Source: Bigelowiella natans CCMP2755
Taxonomy: Eukaryota; Cercozoa; Chlorarachniophyceae
Assembly (NCBI GenBank): GCA_000320545.1
Contig: ADNK01001701.1
Span: 41,001 to 105,000 of the forward strand
Direction of reading: 5' to 3'
Length of the DNA stretch: 64,000 nt
Shown in pieces: positions 12,658 through 24,220 of the stretch (the first letter of the stretch is position 1; each line of letters begins with the position of its first letter). The notes under the pieces are model-generated. The model searched no databases and had not been told where the DNA came from. It was given only the letters and a program-made list of their open reading frames with translations. The position numbers were made by a program, and so were the translations under genes.

Positions 12658-13455
12658 TCTGAATGCAATCTCCCCTTCCTGCAGGAAGATGAGAGGAAGA
12701 TCCCGCTGCCTCTTCTGATGGGGTAGAGAGCATGAAGAACTAAGAATGATAACATTGTTGAGATATTGAACCAAATCATTGAAGTGATGACGTGAATCAG
12801 CTCCTAATTTGTATTCCATTCTGTGCATCATTAGATACATAAAGATGTTATTCGAGGAGTACAAGTCCTTACGCATCAAGCTCGTCCGGAGACAGTAATG
12901 GACACCTTCATCGAGAAGACGGAGGGGGGGAGAGACAGGCAGGGAGAAACAGTGAAAGAGAGAAAAAGAGAGAACAAGAAGAGGAAGAGGAAGAAGAAGA
13001 GAGATGCTGCTATGCTTGTACATTTAGGAGCCTCGTTCTCCTCCCTTCGACTTTCTCAATACTACTACTACTACTACTACTACTACTACCACTACTACTA
13101 CTACCTCTTTACGTGAATATAGGATGCTTAAACTGAGACTAAGAGCAAAGCGAAGAAACGATGGTATGTAATCATGAAGCACGCATATGGAGGGGAGGGG
13201 AGGGGAGGGTTGCACCAATATGGACGATGGAGAGAATGATGCACAACCATCTTCGATCGATGATGACTTTATCGTTCTCATTCATTCAAGAAGAGTAGTA
13301 ATACGATGGTTGGCTTGATTTTCGTGTTCCATGACATGGTTGAACCGGCAAATCGTGGAGGGATTTAGTATTGATATACAAATAAACAAGAAATTATCCT
13401 GTGATTCAACGCAGACATGTTTCCTCACGTCATACCGAGATATGGAAAAACCGTA

Positions 13456-13501
<46 letters not shown>

Positions 13502-14254
13502 ATCATCTTGCTATAAACTTCTTCTTAACTCTTCTTCTTTTTCTTCTTCTTCTTCTTCTTCTCATTATTAGCGGAGGAGAGAATGAAGACGCTCAATTCT
13601 CTTGGCCAAAAGCTCGGAATAAATGCGTATGTTTACTTATTGCTATTGCCAGTCTTCGTTTAGCGCACAGTTGCCGATTTATCATCGCATCGTGACAATT
13701 ATGTTTATCCTCCTCCTCCTCCTCCTCCTCATCGTCTCCATCAAGGTTCACCTCCATCGTTTGTCGCTTTTGCATGAAAACGAAACATCAGTTATTGGAG
13801 TTTCAGTACTGGTGTTTCGCAGGGGTAATTAACAAGGAATCAATCAGCAGTACACCCATCATCATCAACCTCATCATCATCATCATCATCATCATTATCA
13901 TCATCATTATCAATGTCGCACATCGAAGAACATATGTTGTTGTCATTGCATCATCACCGCCAGAACCAACTCTCCCTCCCACCGATGATCCACTTGCTGC
14001 TGGTGCTGTTCCTGCATGTATCATCATCCTAGGGTATGGGGAAGAAGCTCACTCCGGAGATTCTTCATGAGGGTACTGCTACTAGTAGTAGGTGTACTAG
14101 TAGTTGTACTAGTAGTTGTAGCAGCTTGAGTGTGCATCTTCGCACCTCTCACTTGCTGCTGCTGCTGTTTCCAATCTTTGGAATTGTACACATTGATAAC
14201 AACAAACATCTACTACTGCGTCTATTTACTCCTGGTATTTGTACTGCATTCATG

Positions 14255-14293
<39 letters not shown>

Positions 14294-14294
14294 A

Positions 14295-14335
<41 letters not shown>

Positions 14336-14389
14336 AGCAATTGAGCCCTTCATGGTACTGAAACAATTCTCCAACATAAAAGGTATGTG

Positions 14390-14426
<37 letters not shown>

Positions 14427-14518
14427 TTGTACTTTCCTTTGTCAAAGAAGAGAAGAGAGTTGATGATGATGATGATGATGATGATGATAAAGAAGAAGAA
14501 GAAGAAAACACATGAGTT

Positions 14519-14554
<36 letters not shown>

Positions 14555-14772
14555 ATCCTTAGAGCAATTCGTTCAAGAGTTTGGAGAAGAAAAGGTGCTG
14601 TACTTTCTTCAGTGCGAAACAACACCGACCTGATTATGATGATTGGGCCTTCTTCCCCCTCCCCTACCATCTCCCCCCTGACCGCCTCTCCAGGGTAAAA
14701 TCAGTATGAAATTGTTCAAGAGCACAGCAAAGGGGTATCCGTATATCATATGGCCTCTAACGAATCTTCAGG

Positions 14773-14805
<33 letters not shown>

Positions 14806-14990
14806 CTCGTGACGGCAAGTAGCAGAGCATATATTACTCATTTATTTAAGTTTCTTCTCTCTTCTTCTTCTTCTTCTTCTTCTTCTTCTTCTTCTGTTGT
14901 TTCTATTTTTAGGACGCTATGCGTGATGGTACATTTGGGAAAGAAACATGGTCCAACCTCAAAAAGTATGCAACCAGCATTTCAGTGTTA

Positions 14991-15030
<40 letters not shown>

Positions 15031-15681
15031 CGTGATAGAGCGGAGTAGGCAGGAAAAAGCAGCAGGCTTGTTGGAAATACTACAACTAACAAATAGTCGT
15101 TTTTTAGAGAAGCATTGCTGCGTGTGAAGAGAAAGAAAAAGGAAGCTAAGAAAGAGGTGTTTCTTTGTATGGCTGCTGCTGCATCATCGTTCTCCGACAT
15201 TATCATCATCATCATCATCATCACCATCATCATCATCGTCGCAAGTATTTTTTCTCTCAACTCTACGTCAAACCACAGCAATAGTCGGCAAGAGACATCT
15301 CTTGTGTTGCTCTCAATCCAACGTCGTTATCCTTCTCTCTCTCCCTTTCAGGATCGATTAGCAATGAAGAGCGTACCGAAGCCTCTTCCGGTGTGACTAC
15401 AATTATTACTATTATTATTTCTATACGATGCAGTTGTTTGCTCTGATGAAGTGCTTAACGCACTGCTAATTAATAGTGATTGCTACGTGTGCTTTACATA
15501 TATGTGTGCATAGATTCCTATTGTTTGTCGTTCATTTCATCAAGTCATTGCTATTTTTATATTTTGCGAGTATTAATTACTCACGACATTACTTTGACGG
15601 TTTCACAGCCTCCACCCAAAAAGCCGCTAGGTGTGAGACTTCAGGAGAGGCAGGTTCTCTTATTTTTACCCCCCCCCCCCC

Positions 15682-15716
<35 letters not shown>

Positions 15717-16695
15717 TGGTACACCGGACGATAAGCCATCAGTAGAACATCTCACTATGCTATGCATTTATAGTACCATCAACCATAGCTATTATCAGAG
15801 AGAGAAGAGAATAGCAAAGCGATCGAAGATGTCCAAGGAGCACCTCAAAATGTCCAAAATGAAGGTGGGAAAACAGTGAGGTGTTGTGGGGAGGGGGGGA
15901 GGATGACACACAGTTTGCGCTGATTACATGTGTTTGTGTGTATGTTTGTGTTTGTTATGGTGATTGTTATCATGTAAAATGCTAAATCAGGGCATGCTTG
16001 GAGGAGTCGAGTTCAAAAGGTATATTGTTTACAACTTAAATTCTTATGAAGCCACTGGTGCGCTTTCGTCCGTGCTAAGATCGATCGCAGCCATGTCATT
16101 CCTCCTTCCTTGTCCTTCCTCCCCTCGTTTTTCCTCGTTTCCTTCAATAACCAACACCATCATCACGGGTAGATACCGTATTGACCTGAAGAACTTCAAG
16201 ATGATGGATAAGGTCCTCGATAAACCCAAAAAGGTCAGTGACAAATCTATAGTAGTAATAGTAGTAGTAGTAGTAGTAGTAGTAGTATAAAGGGCTATAA
16301 ATGGCTTCTTCCTCCTCCACGGTAGCAAACAATGGAACTCCTCTACTCGCACTTATGTCTGCTAGCATCGTAACCAAAACTAATCGTACCGTATATCATC
16401 ATGTGCAGTTTTACTCAAGGGTGCTGCAGCAAAACATACGAGACTTCGAGTCAGGCAAGATGGATAAAGATCTCAGAGGGTACTTACTACTACTACCACC
16501 ACCACCACCACCACAACAACAACAACTACTACTACTACTACTTCTCACTGTTTAATGACTATCCCTATGATCGAGCATTCACTAGTAAAAAGGAAGAAAA
16601 AGAGGCAGAAGGGTGGTCAAGCTTCCTTTCTTTGCATTGTTTCGATGTTTCACTGCTAACAGCGTTTGGACACATATCATCATCATCATATGAGT

Positions 16696-16731
<36 letters not shown>

Positions 16732-16852
16732 GTTCTTCGCACTTGTTCTTTTTCATTCAAGGGCTGAGTGGAATGCTCTGCAATCCATGCCAAAAGACCC
16801 GTACATGGATGCAGAGGGTAACCACAGCACTGTTATGACTCGCTCTCGAAGC

Positions 16853-16888
<36 letters not shown>

Positions 16889-17260
16889 TATTATATGTTG
16901 TTGTTATATCATCTAAGTAGTAGTTGTGATATCTGCATGGTGATCATGGATGCACAGAATTGAGTTAATGCTTTTTACAGGCAATGCCATTGTGAGAATT
17001 GAGGAAGCTCCTCTTCGGTCGTTATCAATCTCCTCCTCCTCATCATCATCGTTGTCGTTGTTGTTGTCATCGCAATATTAGTACTGATGCCAATATATTA
17101 TAATCTCGCTCCTTCATATTTCTCTTCGGAGAAGAAAGTAAAGAGACACCGAGAGAGAGGGAGAGAAAGGGGGAGGGAGATAAAGAGAAGTGATCACAAA
17201 TTGCTCTCTCTCCCTCCTCCACCTCCCCCACACAACACATACACACATAATATATATATG

Positions 17261-17299
<39 letters not shown>

Positions 17300-17757
17300 G
17301 GGGGGGTGTATTATTGTGTAAATGTGATGAGTAAGCAACACGTACTTACTGCTTTGCTGCGAAAAGATACGATGCGACGTTGGAAGAGGCCCAGCTTCGG
17401 TCTCGTTTGGCCTTACAGGAGAAGGGGGAGGGAAAGGATGCAGAATTTGAGGTGATTATGATAATGCTACTGCTGCTGCTTTATCGAAATATAAAAACAA
17501 CAGCAAAAGTCTTTTCATTTTCTTTCTTCTTTTCGCGTGAGAAGAAGAAAGAGTCAAACACACAAGTGTCCATCTCTGATCACCATAGCATCATCGTGGC
17601 AGTAGGCGCACATCAATTATGAGCAAGTCATATTGTTTGTTGTGGTGAAGAAGATGAAGATGAGGCATTCATCGTGTGGAGATGGTGGACAGAGAGAGGG
17701 GGGGGAAAGGGTAGCCCATAATTGATTTCTTATCACGATCATCTTACCGTCATTATC

Positions 17758-17791
<34 letters not shown>

Positions 17792-17869
17792 CGATTTACA
17801 TCTCAGAAGCACTTCCACAAACTACAGAAGGAGGCAGAAGCAAAGAAAGTACTACTACTACTACTACTT

Positions 17870-17904
<35 letters not shown>

Positions 17905-19242
17905 ATAACAACAATAACAACAACTACTACTACTGCAAAAACAACAACGGGAGACTATTACTCCTATACTATACTACCATCAACTACACGCTACCAAGTA
18001 CTTCATCTATTTTCTATTGAGATAAGTAAGAAGATAAACAAAAGGAAGGACTGAATTCCTTCTTCTACTTCTCTCCAATTTCTGGATCCTTCACATTCCT
18101 CATCGTACGTTTAATTGCGCAACAGCGGAAGAAGATAGCTTCCAAGAAGGAGAGCGAAGAAGATGCGATGATGCGCCTAAATGCTCTTCTTAACGCGCCG
18201 TCTCTCGACAATAAGGTTAGTTGTTTGTGTGTGCACAAGCAATGGAGATTGTTGTTGTTGTTGTTGTTATCGTCGTTGAAATCTGCTCTGTCAGTGTATC
18301 CTCCGTATTCTTGGATAAGATAAAGCTTTTTTTTTTTCTCCCGTTATGATCTATTAGCATCATCATCGTCGTCACCAGAATGCTCTCTGTTTTCTCTTCA
18401 GAAACGAAATCGTTTGCAGCCTCTCCAACTTACGAGCGGGAAGAATATCGATGAAGAAGGAGAAGGGAAGGAACACACAAAAAGGGGGGCGGACAAATCG
18501 ACCAAAGCGAGTTCAAATACAGCAGAAAACAGGTCATCATTATCATCATCCTCCTCCTCCTCCATGATCGTTACTATGAATCATCAAGTCTCATATTATG
18601 ATTTGTATCACTCTTGGTCACTTATCAAATGTATGCTAAATAGTAGGAGAGGCCCTGCACAAGCGCCGCTACTTAAAAGAACGGATGCTTCGAGGAATTT
18701 GTGTACGTGATGATGAGCATGATGATACTGCTCGTCGCTCCATAACTTATATTTCTGCTGATTGCCTCCGTTAAAGAAAATTTCAGTTTTGGGGAATAAA
18801 AAAAAAATCAAGAGAGAGAGAGAGAGGGGGGGGGGGGGGGGGAAGAGAGAGATCTTGTCCATCTATACCTTACAAATGATCTGCCGTTATAATCGCTCTC
18901 ACACCCATCATCATCATCATCATCATCATTATCATCATAATTGCTGATGAATACTACGTGCTCCTTCTTATTTGTTAGTTGCGGACAAAACGGGGGGACA
19001 GGAGGAGGGGGGGGAGGAAAAGGAGGAAGGCATGGACGACATCAAACACGTCGCTCCTTCTCCTGGCAAAACAAAACAAAAGGACAAACCCGGCAAAAAG
19101 GAGGGAGAGGAGGCGAAACCTGCCTCATCGAAGCCCGCTGGTGGTGGTGGTGGTGGTGGTGGTGGTGTCGCATCATCATCACCATCATCATCGTCGCCAT
19201 CCGTTCACAAAAACATCGTACGAAATACAGCAAGTGCCACTG

Positions 19243-19281
<39 letters not shown>

Positions 19282-19739
19282 TAGGCCAAAGCAATGGTGG
19301 TGAAAAAGATGGAAGAAAATGGCTCGTTGCGCCCGTTCCAACAGCTCCGAGGAGGGGGCGGCGTGGTGGTGGAAAAGGCAGCACTACCTTATCGAGGACG
19401 AGGACGAAGAGGACTCAAGGAGATGAAAAAGAATTAACATCACAAAGAAGTGCTATGGGCCGTAGGAGCGACGTAGTAAACGATGGTAAAAAATGGATTG
19501 TCGCTCCTGTTCCTACAGCCCCGAGAAGGGGCCGACGGCGTGGTGGTGGTGGTGGTGGAAAAACCAACAATACCAAAAGAAATGAAAGTCCTGGCACCTT
19601 TGAAAAGGCAGCAGCAGCTTATAGAGGAAGAGGAAGAGGGAGAGGGAGAGGGAGGCTGAACCCTGTGAGGGGTCGGAGAGGAAGGGGGAGGATGGGGATG
19701 GCAAGGAGAGGCAGGCAGCGTGGAGGCGGCCGCTCGTGA
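11473..19739 (+). CDS. 31-exon acyl-anchored EF-hand protein with RGG-rich tail
   Basis: No family recognised. The start MGCGVSRPRV carries an N-myristoylation/palmitoylation-like MGC. Exon 2 (from 11630) has EAMREIIDKSPLLTRL, LRR-like. Exons 11785-11824, 12067-12097 and 12415-12455 join to NDTDGNGVIDLEEFSSW, a canonical EF-hand loop split by an intron. Further exons, all phase-consistent: 12685-12722, 12835-12894, 13123-13163, 13572-13626, 13792-13824, 14033-14072, 14122-14185, 14338-14382, 14563-14594, 14694-14771, 14913-14965, 15108-15156, 15352-15390, 15609-15653, 15799-15864, 15991-16019, 16173-16233, 16409-16479, 16762-16817, 16981-17017, 17367-17451, 17807-17848, 18126-18215, 18402-18532, 18644-18702, 18979-19739. 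The middle is basic and coiled-coil-like; the tail has Gly/Thr runs, two copies of KW(L/I)VAPVPTAPRRGRR and an RG-rich end. About 820 residues. The ends of exon 1 (11535 or 11580) and exon 2 are uncertain. Ca2+ binding is inferred from the loop only. Confidence 0.72.
12011..17900. repeat. Microsatellites in the EF-hand gene introns
   Basis: Nearly every intron carries one or more tracts: (AT)n 12011-12053, (CT)n 12331-12369, (GAA)n 12514-12561, (ATC)n 12624-12654, (CTA)n 13061-13105, (CT)n 13459-13495, (CTT)n 13530-13563, (ATC)n 13856-13910, (AC)n 14258-14291 with (AT)n 14297-14333, (GT)n 14393-14425, (GAT)n 14463-14489, (AT)n 14521-14551, (GAT)n 14773-14803, (CTT)n 14861-14895, (AT)n 14996-15027, (ATC)n 15200-15237, (AC)n 15682-15714, (GTA)n 16253-16288, (GT)n 16700-16730, (AT)n 16856-16885, (AT)n 17262-17296, (ATC)n 17758-17790, (AC)n 17872-17900. 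Exons contain related runs only in the last exon (GGT, ACT codons). Confidence 0.9.
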
Positions 19740-20434
19740 AAGCTGTCAGAAATGAATATATTAGATGAAGATGATGATGCATGAAGTGTGTGATTTGTAT
19801 GTAAAGAGAAAATTCTAATTTGACTTCGAATTCGAGCTTATTATACAGCTTGATGAAGCTTATGCAAACATGCGATGTACGAATGGTGATCGATCACAAC
19901 TTGCGTGTGAATGAAACACCATACCCCAGCTATTATAGCATGATGTTACAGCAATGCTTCGACTGACCCTGTAAATAAGTAGTGCTTGGTTCAGCCGGTA
20001 TCATTTAATGAATTTATTACAATAGGATAGATGTACGTACATCTCGGCGCGAGCGAGGCTGCGCTGCTTACTCTAGTACTGTTGCGCGGCGTGGAACACA
20101 CATGCTAGCATGTATGTGCTGTTGCGTTAATCCGATAAACAATATGCGCGCAAAAAAAGGGCTCAGTGTTTACATGTTGATCGTAAGCAATGCGCTAGTA
20201 TGGTATTGTAGCCATCCACTGCTGTAGCCGCTGCATTGCACAGCTACATAAGGATGACCATTGAACAAATTTAATTGATTAATTACAACCGTCTTACACT
20301 GCTAGACTGCGCCAAATAAGCATGCATTTATTTAGAATGTAAGCGTTAACTATATGCATATGTATGTATGTGAAACCAAGATGCACATTAATATTTGATT
20401 GAAAAAGCATTCTCTCCCACACCCTTCTCTTTCT

Positions 20435-20472
<38 letters not shown>

Positions 20473-20529
20473 GCTACTCCGGTTTGGATTGTATTTCACA
20501 GTAGCTCAAACTCCTGACGGTGGCGCTAT
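19740..20529. repeat. Convergent intergenic region with repeat island 3
   Basis: Lies between the 3' ends of the EF-hand gene and GEMIN2. From about 20000 to 20345 it shows the CTAG/GCATGC-type composition. A 27-bp segment at 20235-20261 is identical to 33466-33492 and the flanks remain similar (both followed by TTGAACAAAT and an ATTACA..CGTCTTA segment), so these are two copies of one repeat. An (AC)n tract follows at 20436-20471. Confidence 0.65.
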
Positions 20530-22708
20530 TTACGAAGCGACTTTTTGGTTGAATATCCTTGATATTATCGTGAGAAGAACGGTCGTGCGTGCTATCATTC
20601 GTATTTTAGGTGAATCGCTGCCCTTGTCATCATCATTGCCCTTCCTGGTGCTGAAACAATGTTGTATGGACGAATACAGTAACGGGATTATCATCAGGAA
20701 CAGCAACACCCAACAGACAACACATCGTTTTGCCTGATACCTCCACTCAGCTCTAATCTCGGCGCATATTCTATAAAGAGAACGTAGACAAGAAGCCATC
20801 TAGGGAGAGGGGGGGAAACACCAGACGCAACACAGAAGTAATAAGGCAGGGCGAAAAAGAGAGAAGTAAAGAGGATGAAAAACAACAGATACGTCGTTAT
20901 GGTAACACTCATCTTCCCATTATGCAGCAGGTGAGGCAGCACCAGTTGCATACGATTACATCATATGAGTTATATATTACACAATGAACGATTGTTGATT
21001 AGCTATTACAGTGCTGCTGCTGATGTTGACTACTGACCTCAGAATCGATTGGTTTTTCCAAGTGTGCTAATAGAGAATAGATCCATGCCCCGCTATTACC
21101 TGAAAGCCCCGCAACATTCATTTTTTCGTCTTTCGCCTTGTTGTCTGCACTTGGATCCTCTGCATGCTGCTGCTGCTGCTGCTGCTTTCTCGTGCCCCCC
21201 CCTTCTTTCTCTAGCTGCTGTTTCTGCTGCCTTTTCTTTAGCTCAGCCACGAGAGCGCGGATTGCCGTACAAATCGCCACATGGTCCATACGACTGATGT
21301 ACTATAATAACAGCAGCAGCAGCAGCAGCAGCAGCAGTACCAGAAAGTAGTTAGTATTTGTCGCATTTTAATATTTGAGATACCGCGTGGTTCTTCACTG
21401 TGGTATGTGCATACTTGGAAAAACGGAGGAGTGGTGACAATATGTAAGTCGATAATGTGAACGAATTGAGGGAGATGATGGGTGGTCCAATGAGAAACAA
21501 CGCACAAACGCACAAACGCACAAACGCACAAACGCACGCACCCACGTACCACACGCAGACAGACAGTACATTGTTCCAGAATTCTTTTGCAATACGAATA
21601 GCTCGTAATCATCATCATCATTGCTTGATTCATTTATTTCCAAATCCAATTCTCATCTCTCCATTCTTCTTCTCACCGATAACAAAGGGCGACGTTGTTG
21701 CCGTCGTTGCCTTGCACTTGTCCGCTTCTGCCTGAGCATTCTTAATGTTTCAGACACGCCGCCCCCCTTACGCAGCTTCTGGTCGCCATTTTCTTCCTTC
21801 TTGTGGTGTTTATCATCATCACCATCATCATTACCCCCGTCGTTATCATCCCTGCCATTATCGTCAGATGTCCAACAGAAGTCAGCCCACGAGCTCTCGT
21901 CGTGAGATGATGGCAGTTGATTGACTGTATCATCATCATCATCACCGTCCTCGTCAGTTTGGCCTCCATTTTTGCCGTCAAAGCGCCATTCCTTGGTGAG
22001 CTGCTGCTGCATCTTCTTCTTCCTTGCTTTGAGTAATTGGGCTTTGTTTCTCTTCTTGCTGTACCTAGCCAGGGCTTGCCTGCCGATAGTGTCGTCTTCA
22101 GAAGATTATAATTGATGTACTACTTGAAGCTAACAAAACAAACCAGTGCCAGGGCCGGCAAAACAATTTGCTGCAACTACTACAACTACTACCTGAGGCC
22201 AGCGAACTCGTAAGCGGCGGTATCCTCCCATTGGCAAGTGGGAAGATACTCAGGTGGGCAGCTAGCAGCTGGTGGGAGCAACCTCATGTATACGCTCTAC
22301 CAGAATTAGAGCGAGGACAACAGAAGAGAAGGAACGAACGATTAATAATGATGTCAACGACATTGCATGACCCAGACCGCCACCCTCCATCTTACCTCCT
22401 GTTCATAAAATAATCAATAACGGGAACCACCTGCTTCTTTATCTTCTTGTGGTCAATCTTCGAGATAACCACCTAAATACATTCGCACAGACGTGGGTGT
22501 TTGTGTATTCTCATTCCCTCCTCGGGTGTGAAAATACAAATGATGAGTTCATAACATAATATAGCAACACCTTCGGCAGTTGTTGAGCTTCATGCCGTAC
22601 CCTCCGTAAGTATTCCATTGCATCGCCAGGAGGCCCAGATTCGAAATTGGGGTTCCCCCGGACAAAGAAGGCAGGCCGTAGCAGGTCGTCGGCCATCACC
22701 TTCCGCAT
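20530..22708 (-). CDS. GEMIN2: GEMIN2/SIP1, SMN-complex protein
   Basis: GEMIN2 binds SMN and clamps Sm proteins during spliceosomal snRNP assembly. Seven phase-consistent exons: 22571-22708 (NFESGPPGDAMEYLRRV, the family hallmark), 22396-22472 (VVISKIDHKKIKK), 22193-22261 (PPEYLPTCQWEDTAAYEF), 21677-22079 (Arg/Lys and Asp-rich, SSWADFC), 21038-21301 (YISRMDHVAICTAIRALV; then AWIYSLLAHLEKP), 20741-20799 (CLRSLYRICAEIRAEW), 20530-20617 (TTVLLTIISRIFNQ, TAA). Predicted 365 residues, longer than the roughly 280 of human. The extra length comes from a poly-Asp/Asn/Gly segment in exon 4 and a poly-Gln/Lys loop in exon 5, matching microsatellite-type DNA. The last splice is set by homology; unspliced frames also look open. 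An active SMN-type assembly pathway is implied. Confidence 0.9.
21497..21541. repeat. 8-bp minisatellite (CGCACAAA)n in a GEMIN2 intron
   Basis: About five tandem copies of an 8-bp unit (ACGCACAA) within the intron between GEMIN2 exons 4 and 5. A separate (AGC)n tract lies at 21310-21336 just upstream of the exon 5 acceptor. Confidence 0.85.
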
Positions 22709-24220
22709 TGTCTTGGTTTTTTTTGCAAAAAGTGGTATTTTCGCCTTAATTTACGACGAAATGGGACCCAATTAAAGGATATCTGTCGATCATTGCTCGG
22801 CAATCAGCGACCTCAATCATTCGGTGAGTCCTCTGCTCTGCTTGCAGCTCAAGGCCATCAAGTTTCTTTCTTTCTTTCGAAGCACTGCGTTTCGCACTTT
22901 GCAAGGGCCATGCAACACTTTGGAGATGTGGCCTACAACGTTTATTTCTTTCATCACTTCATCGCAGGTTCTTTTCGAAAGCTAGTCGCATGCACTGGTG
23001 AAGGTTGAGCGCTTCGCATCGCTAGGTCGTTGCACCTCACAGGAAAAAGCGTTTGCGTGCAATGATCCTGCCAAAGAGGAGAGAAAAAGAAGTGTTCCAG
23101 CAGCGCCGAAACTGATGTGCCCGCCCGAGAAGGGAAGTTGTGGTTTGAGTGGTGCACGTTGGAACGAAGCACGAAGCATGTGCCCAGCAGCAGCTCTTGA
23201 GCTAGCCACAGCTAGCTAGCCAGGCGTGCACACCGACAATGTTCTTTTTCGCAATCAAACCGTTTGGACCACGTGTTCAAGTGTTAGGCAAGAAGACCTT
23301 CAATCCAAGTTTGCATCGACTTGCCGAACACCTGTCTAGCTAGCTAGCGCTGGAGCGCCACAGCCAGCTGTGCGCCTGCATGTTGGACTGGCGGCTAGCT
23401 GGCTGATGCGATGCAATGCAAGCGACGACAGCATCGCACACAGCACTAGCTAGTTAGAGCACTAGCAGAGCAGGCGGTGCGATCAACTCTAGAACTGCTG
23501 CCCGCACAGAGGTTCTCATTTGCACGTCTAACTGGACGCGGCAATGTCTAGTTGTGCTTGCTAGCTTGATGACTGCAACGACGAAAAGTTCGAACGTTCT
23601 AGCGTCGTGAGCCTGAACGTTGCGTTGCGCTTTCATCAAGCATGCTCGCGCTGCTGAATCCACAATGTGCATTGACATGGTGTGTCCACAGCGCATCCGC
23701 CAGCAGCACATTTCACAAAGATAGTCGTTGCCGACCCGAGGTACAGTTCCATGTCGCATAGCTTTTCCCAATGTTGCTAGCTGCACAACTCAGGCGCAAC
23801 ACATTAGGATTTACATTAGGCACATGTGGAGGATGGACACACGTACATCACAGTATCAAGAAGTACATCATTTAGACAACATATTTTTAGCATACATCAT
23901 ATACTTGTGCCTATAGTCAAGCTGTGCTACTATCTAATCCACCTTGCCGGGAACGTTGCCTCCGGTTGCAGTTCGCCTTTTCTTATACTAACATTGACCC
24001 AATCTGGGGCTACGAAATGTGGCTTTTTGTGCCATCTAAAAAGACATCATATTTGGTATTTAGTGACGATGGACAGCTAATATTGCAAACGTTTAGTTTT
24101 TCAAAATATAGAAACCATGCTGCCATATGTATTCCCCCCCACCCCCTCACACACACCGAAAGTACTGGCATCTTTTTGCACTTCTATCGAGCTATCCCGT
24201 AAAAATCCTCGTTTTCTTCT
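22709..24220. repeat. Intergenic region with repeat island 4
   Basis: Between the GEMIN2 5' end and the LIG4 3' end. From about 22800 to 23800 it has CTAG/GCTAGC-rich composition and a copy (22870-22935) of the TTTCGCAC...CAACACTTTGGA.ATGTGG motif shared with islands 1 and 2. No credible coding exon. The GEMIN2 promoter must lie in or next to 22709-22800. Confidence 0.55.

Noticed and set aside
14036..14633. Long ORFs of alternating Ile-Tyr, His-Thr or Cys-Val
   Set aside because: Translations of (AT)n, (AC)n and (GT)n microsatellites inside introns, not genes.
2599..17900. Possible CRISPR-like or satellite arrays
   Set aside because: The repeats are 1-4 bp microsatellites without spacers.
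20399..20737. 112-codon plus-strand ORF with a plausible hydrophobic stretch
   Set aside because: It is antisense to GEMIN2 exons 6-7, which align with the conserved GEMIN2 C-terminus.
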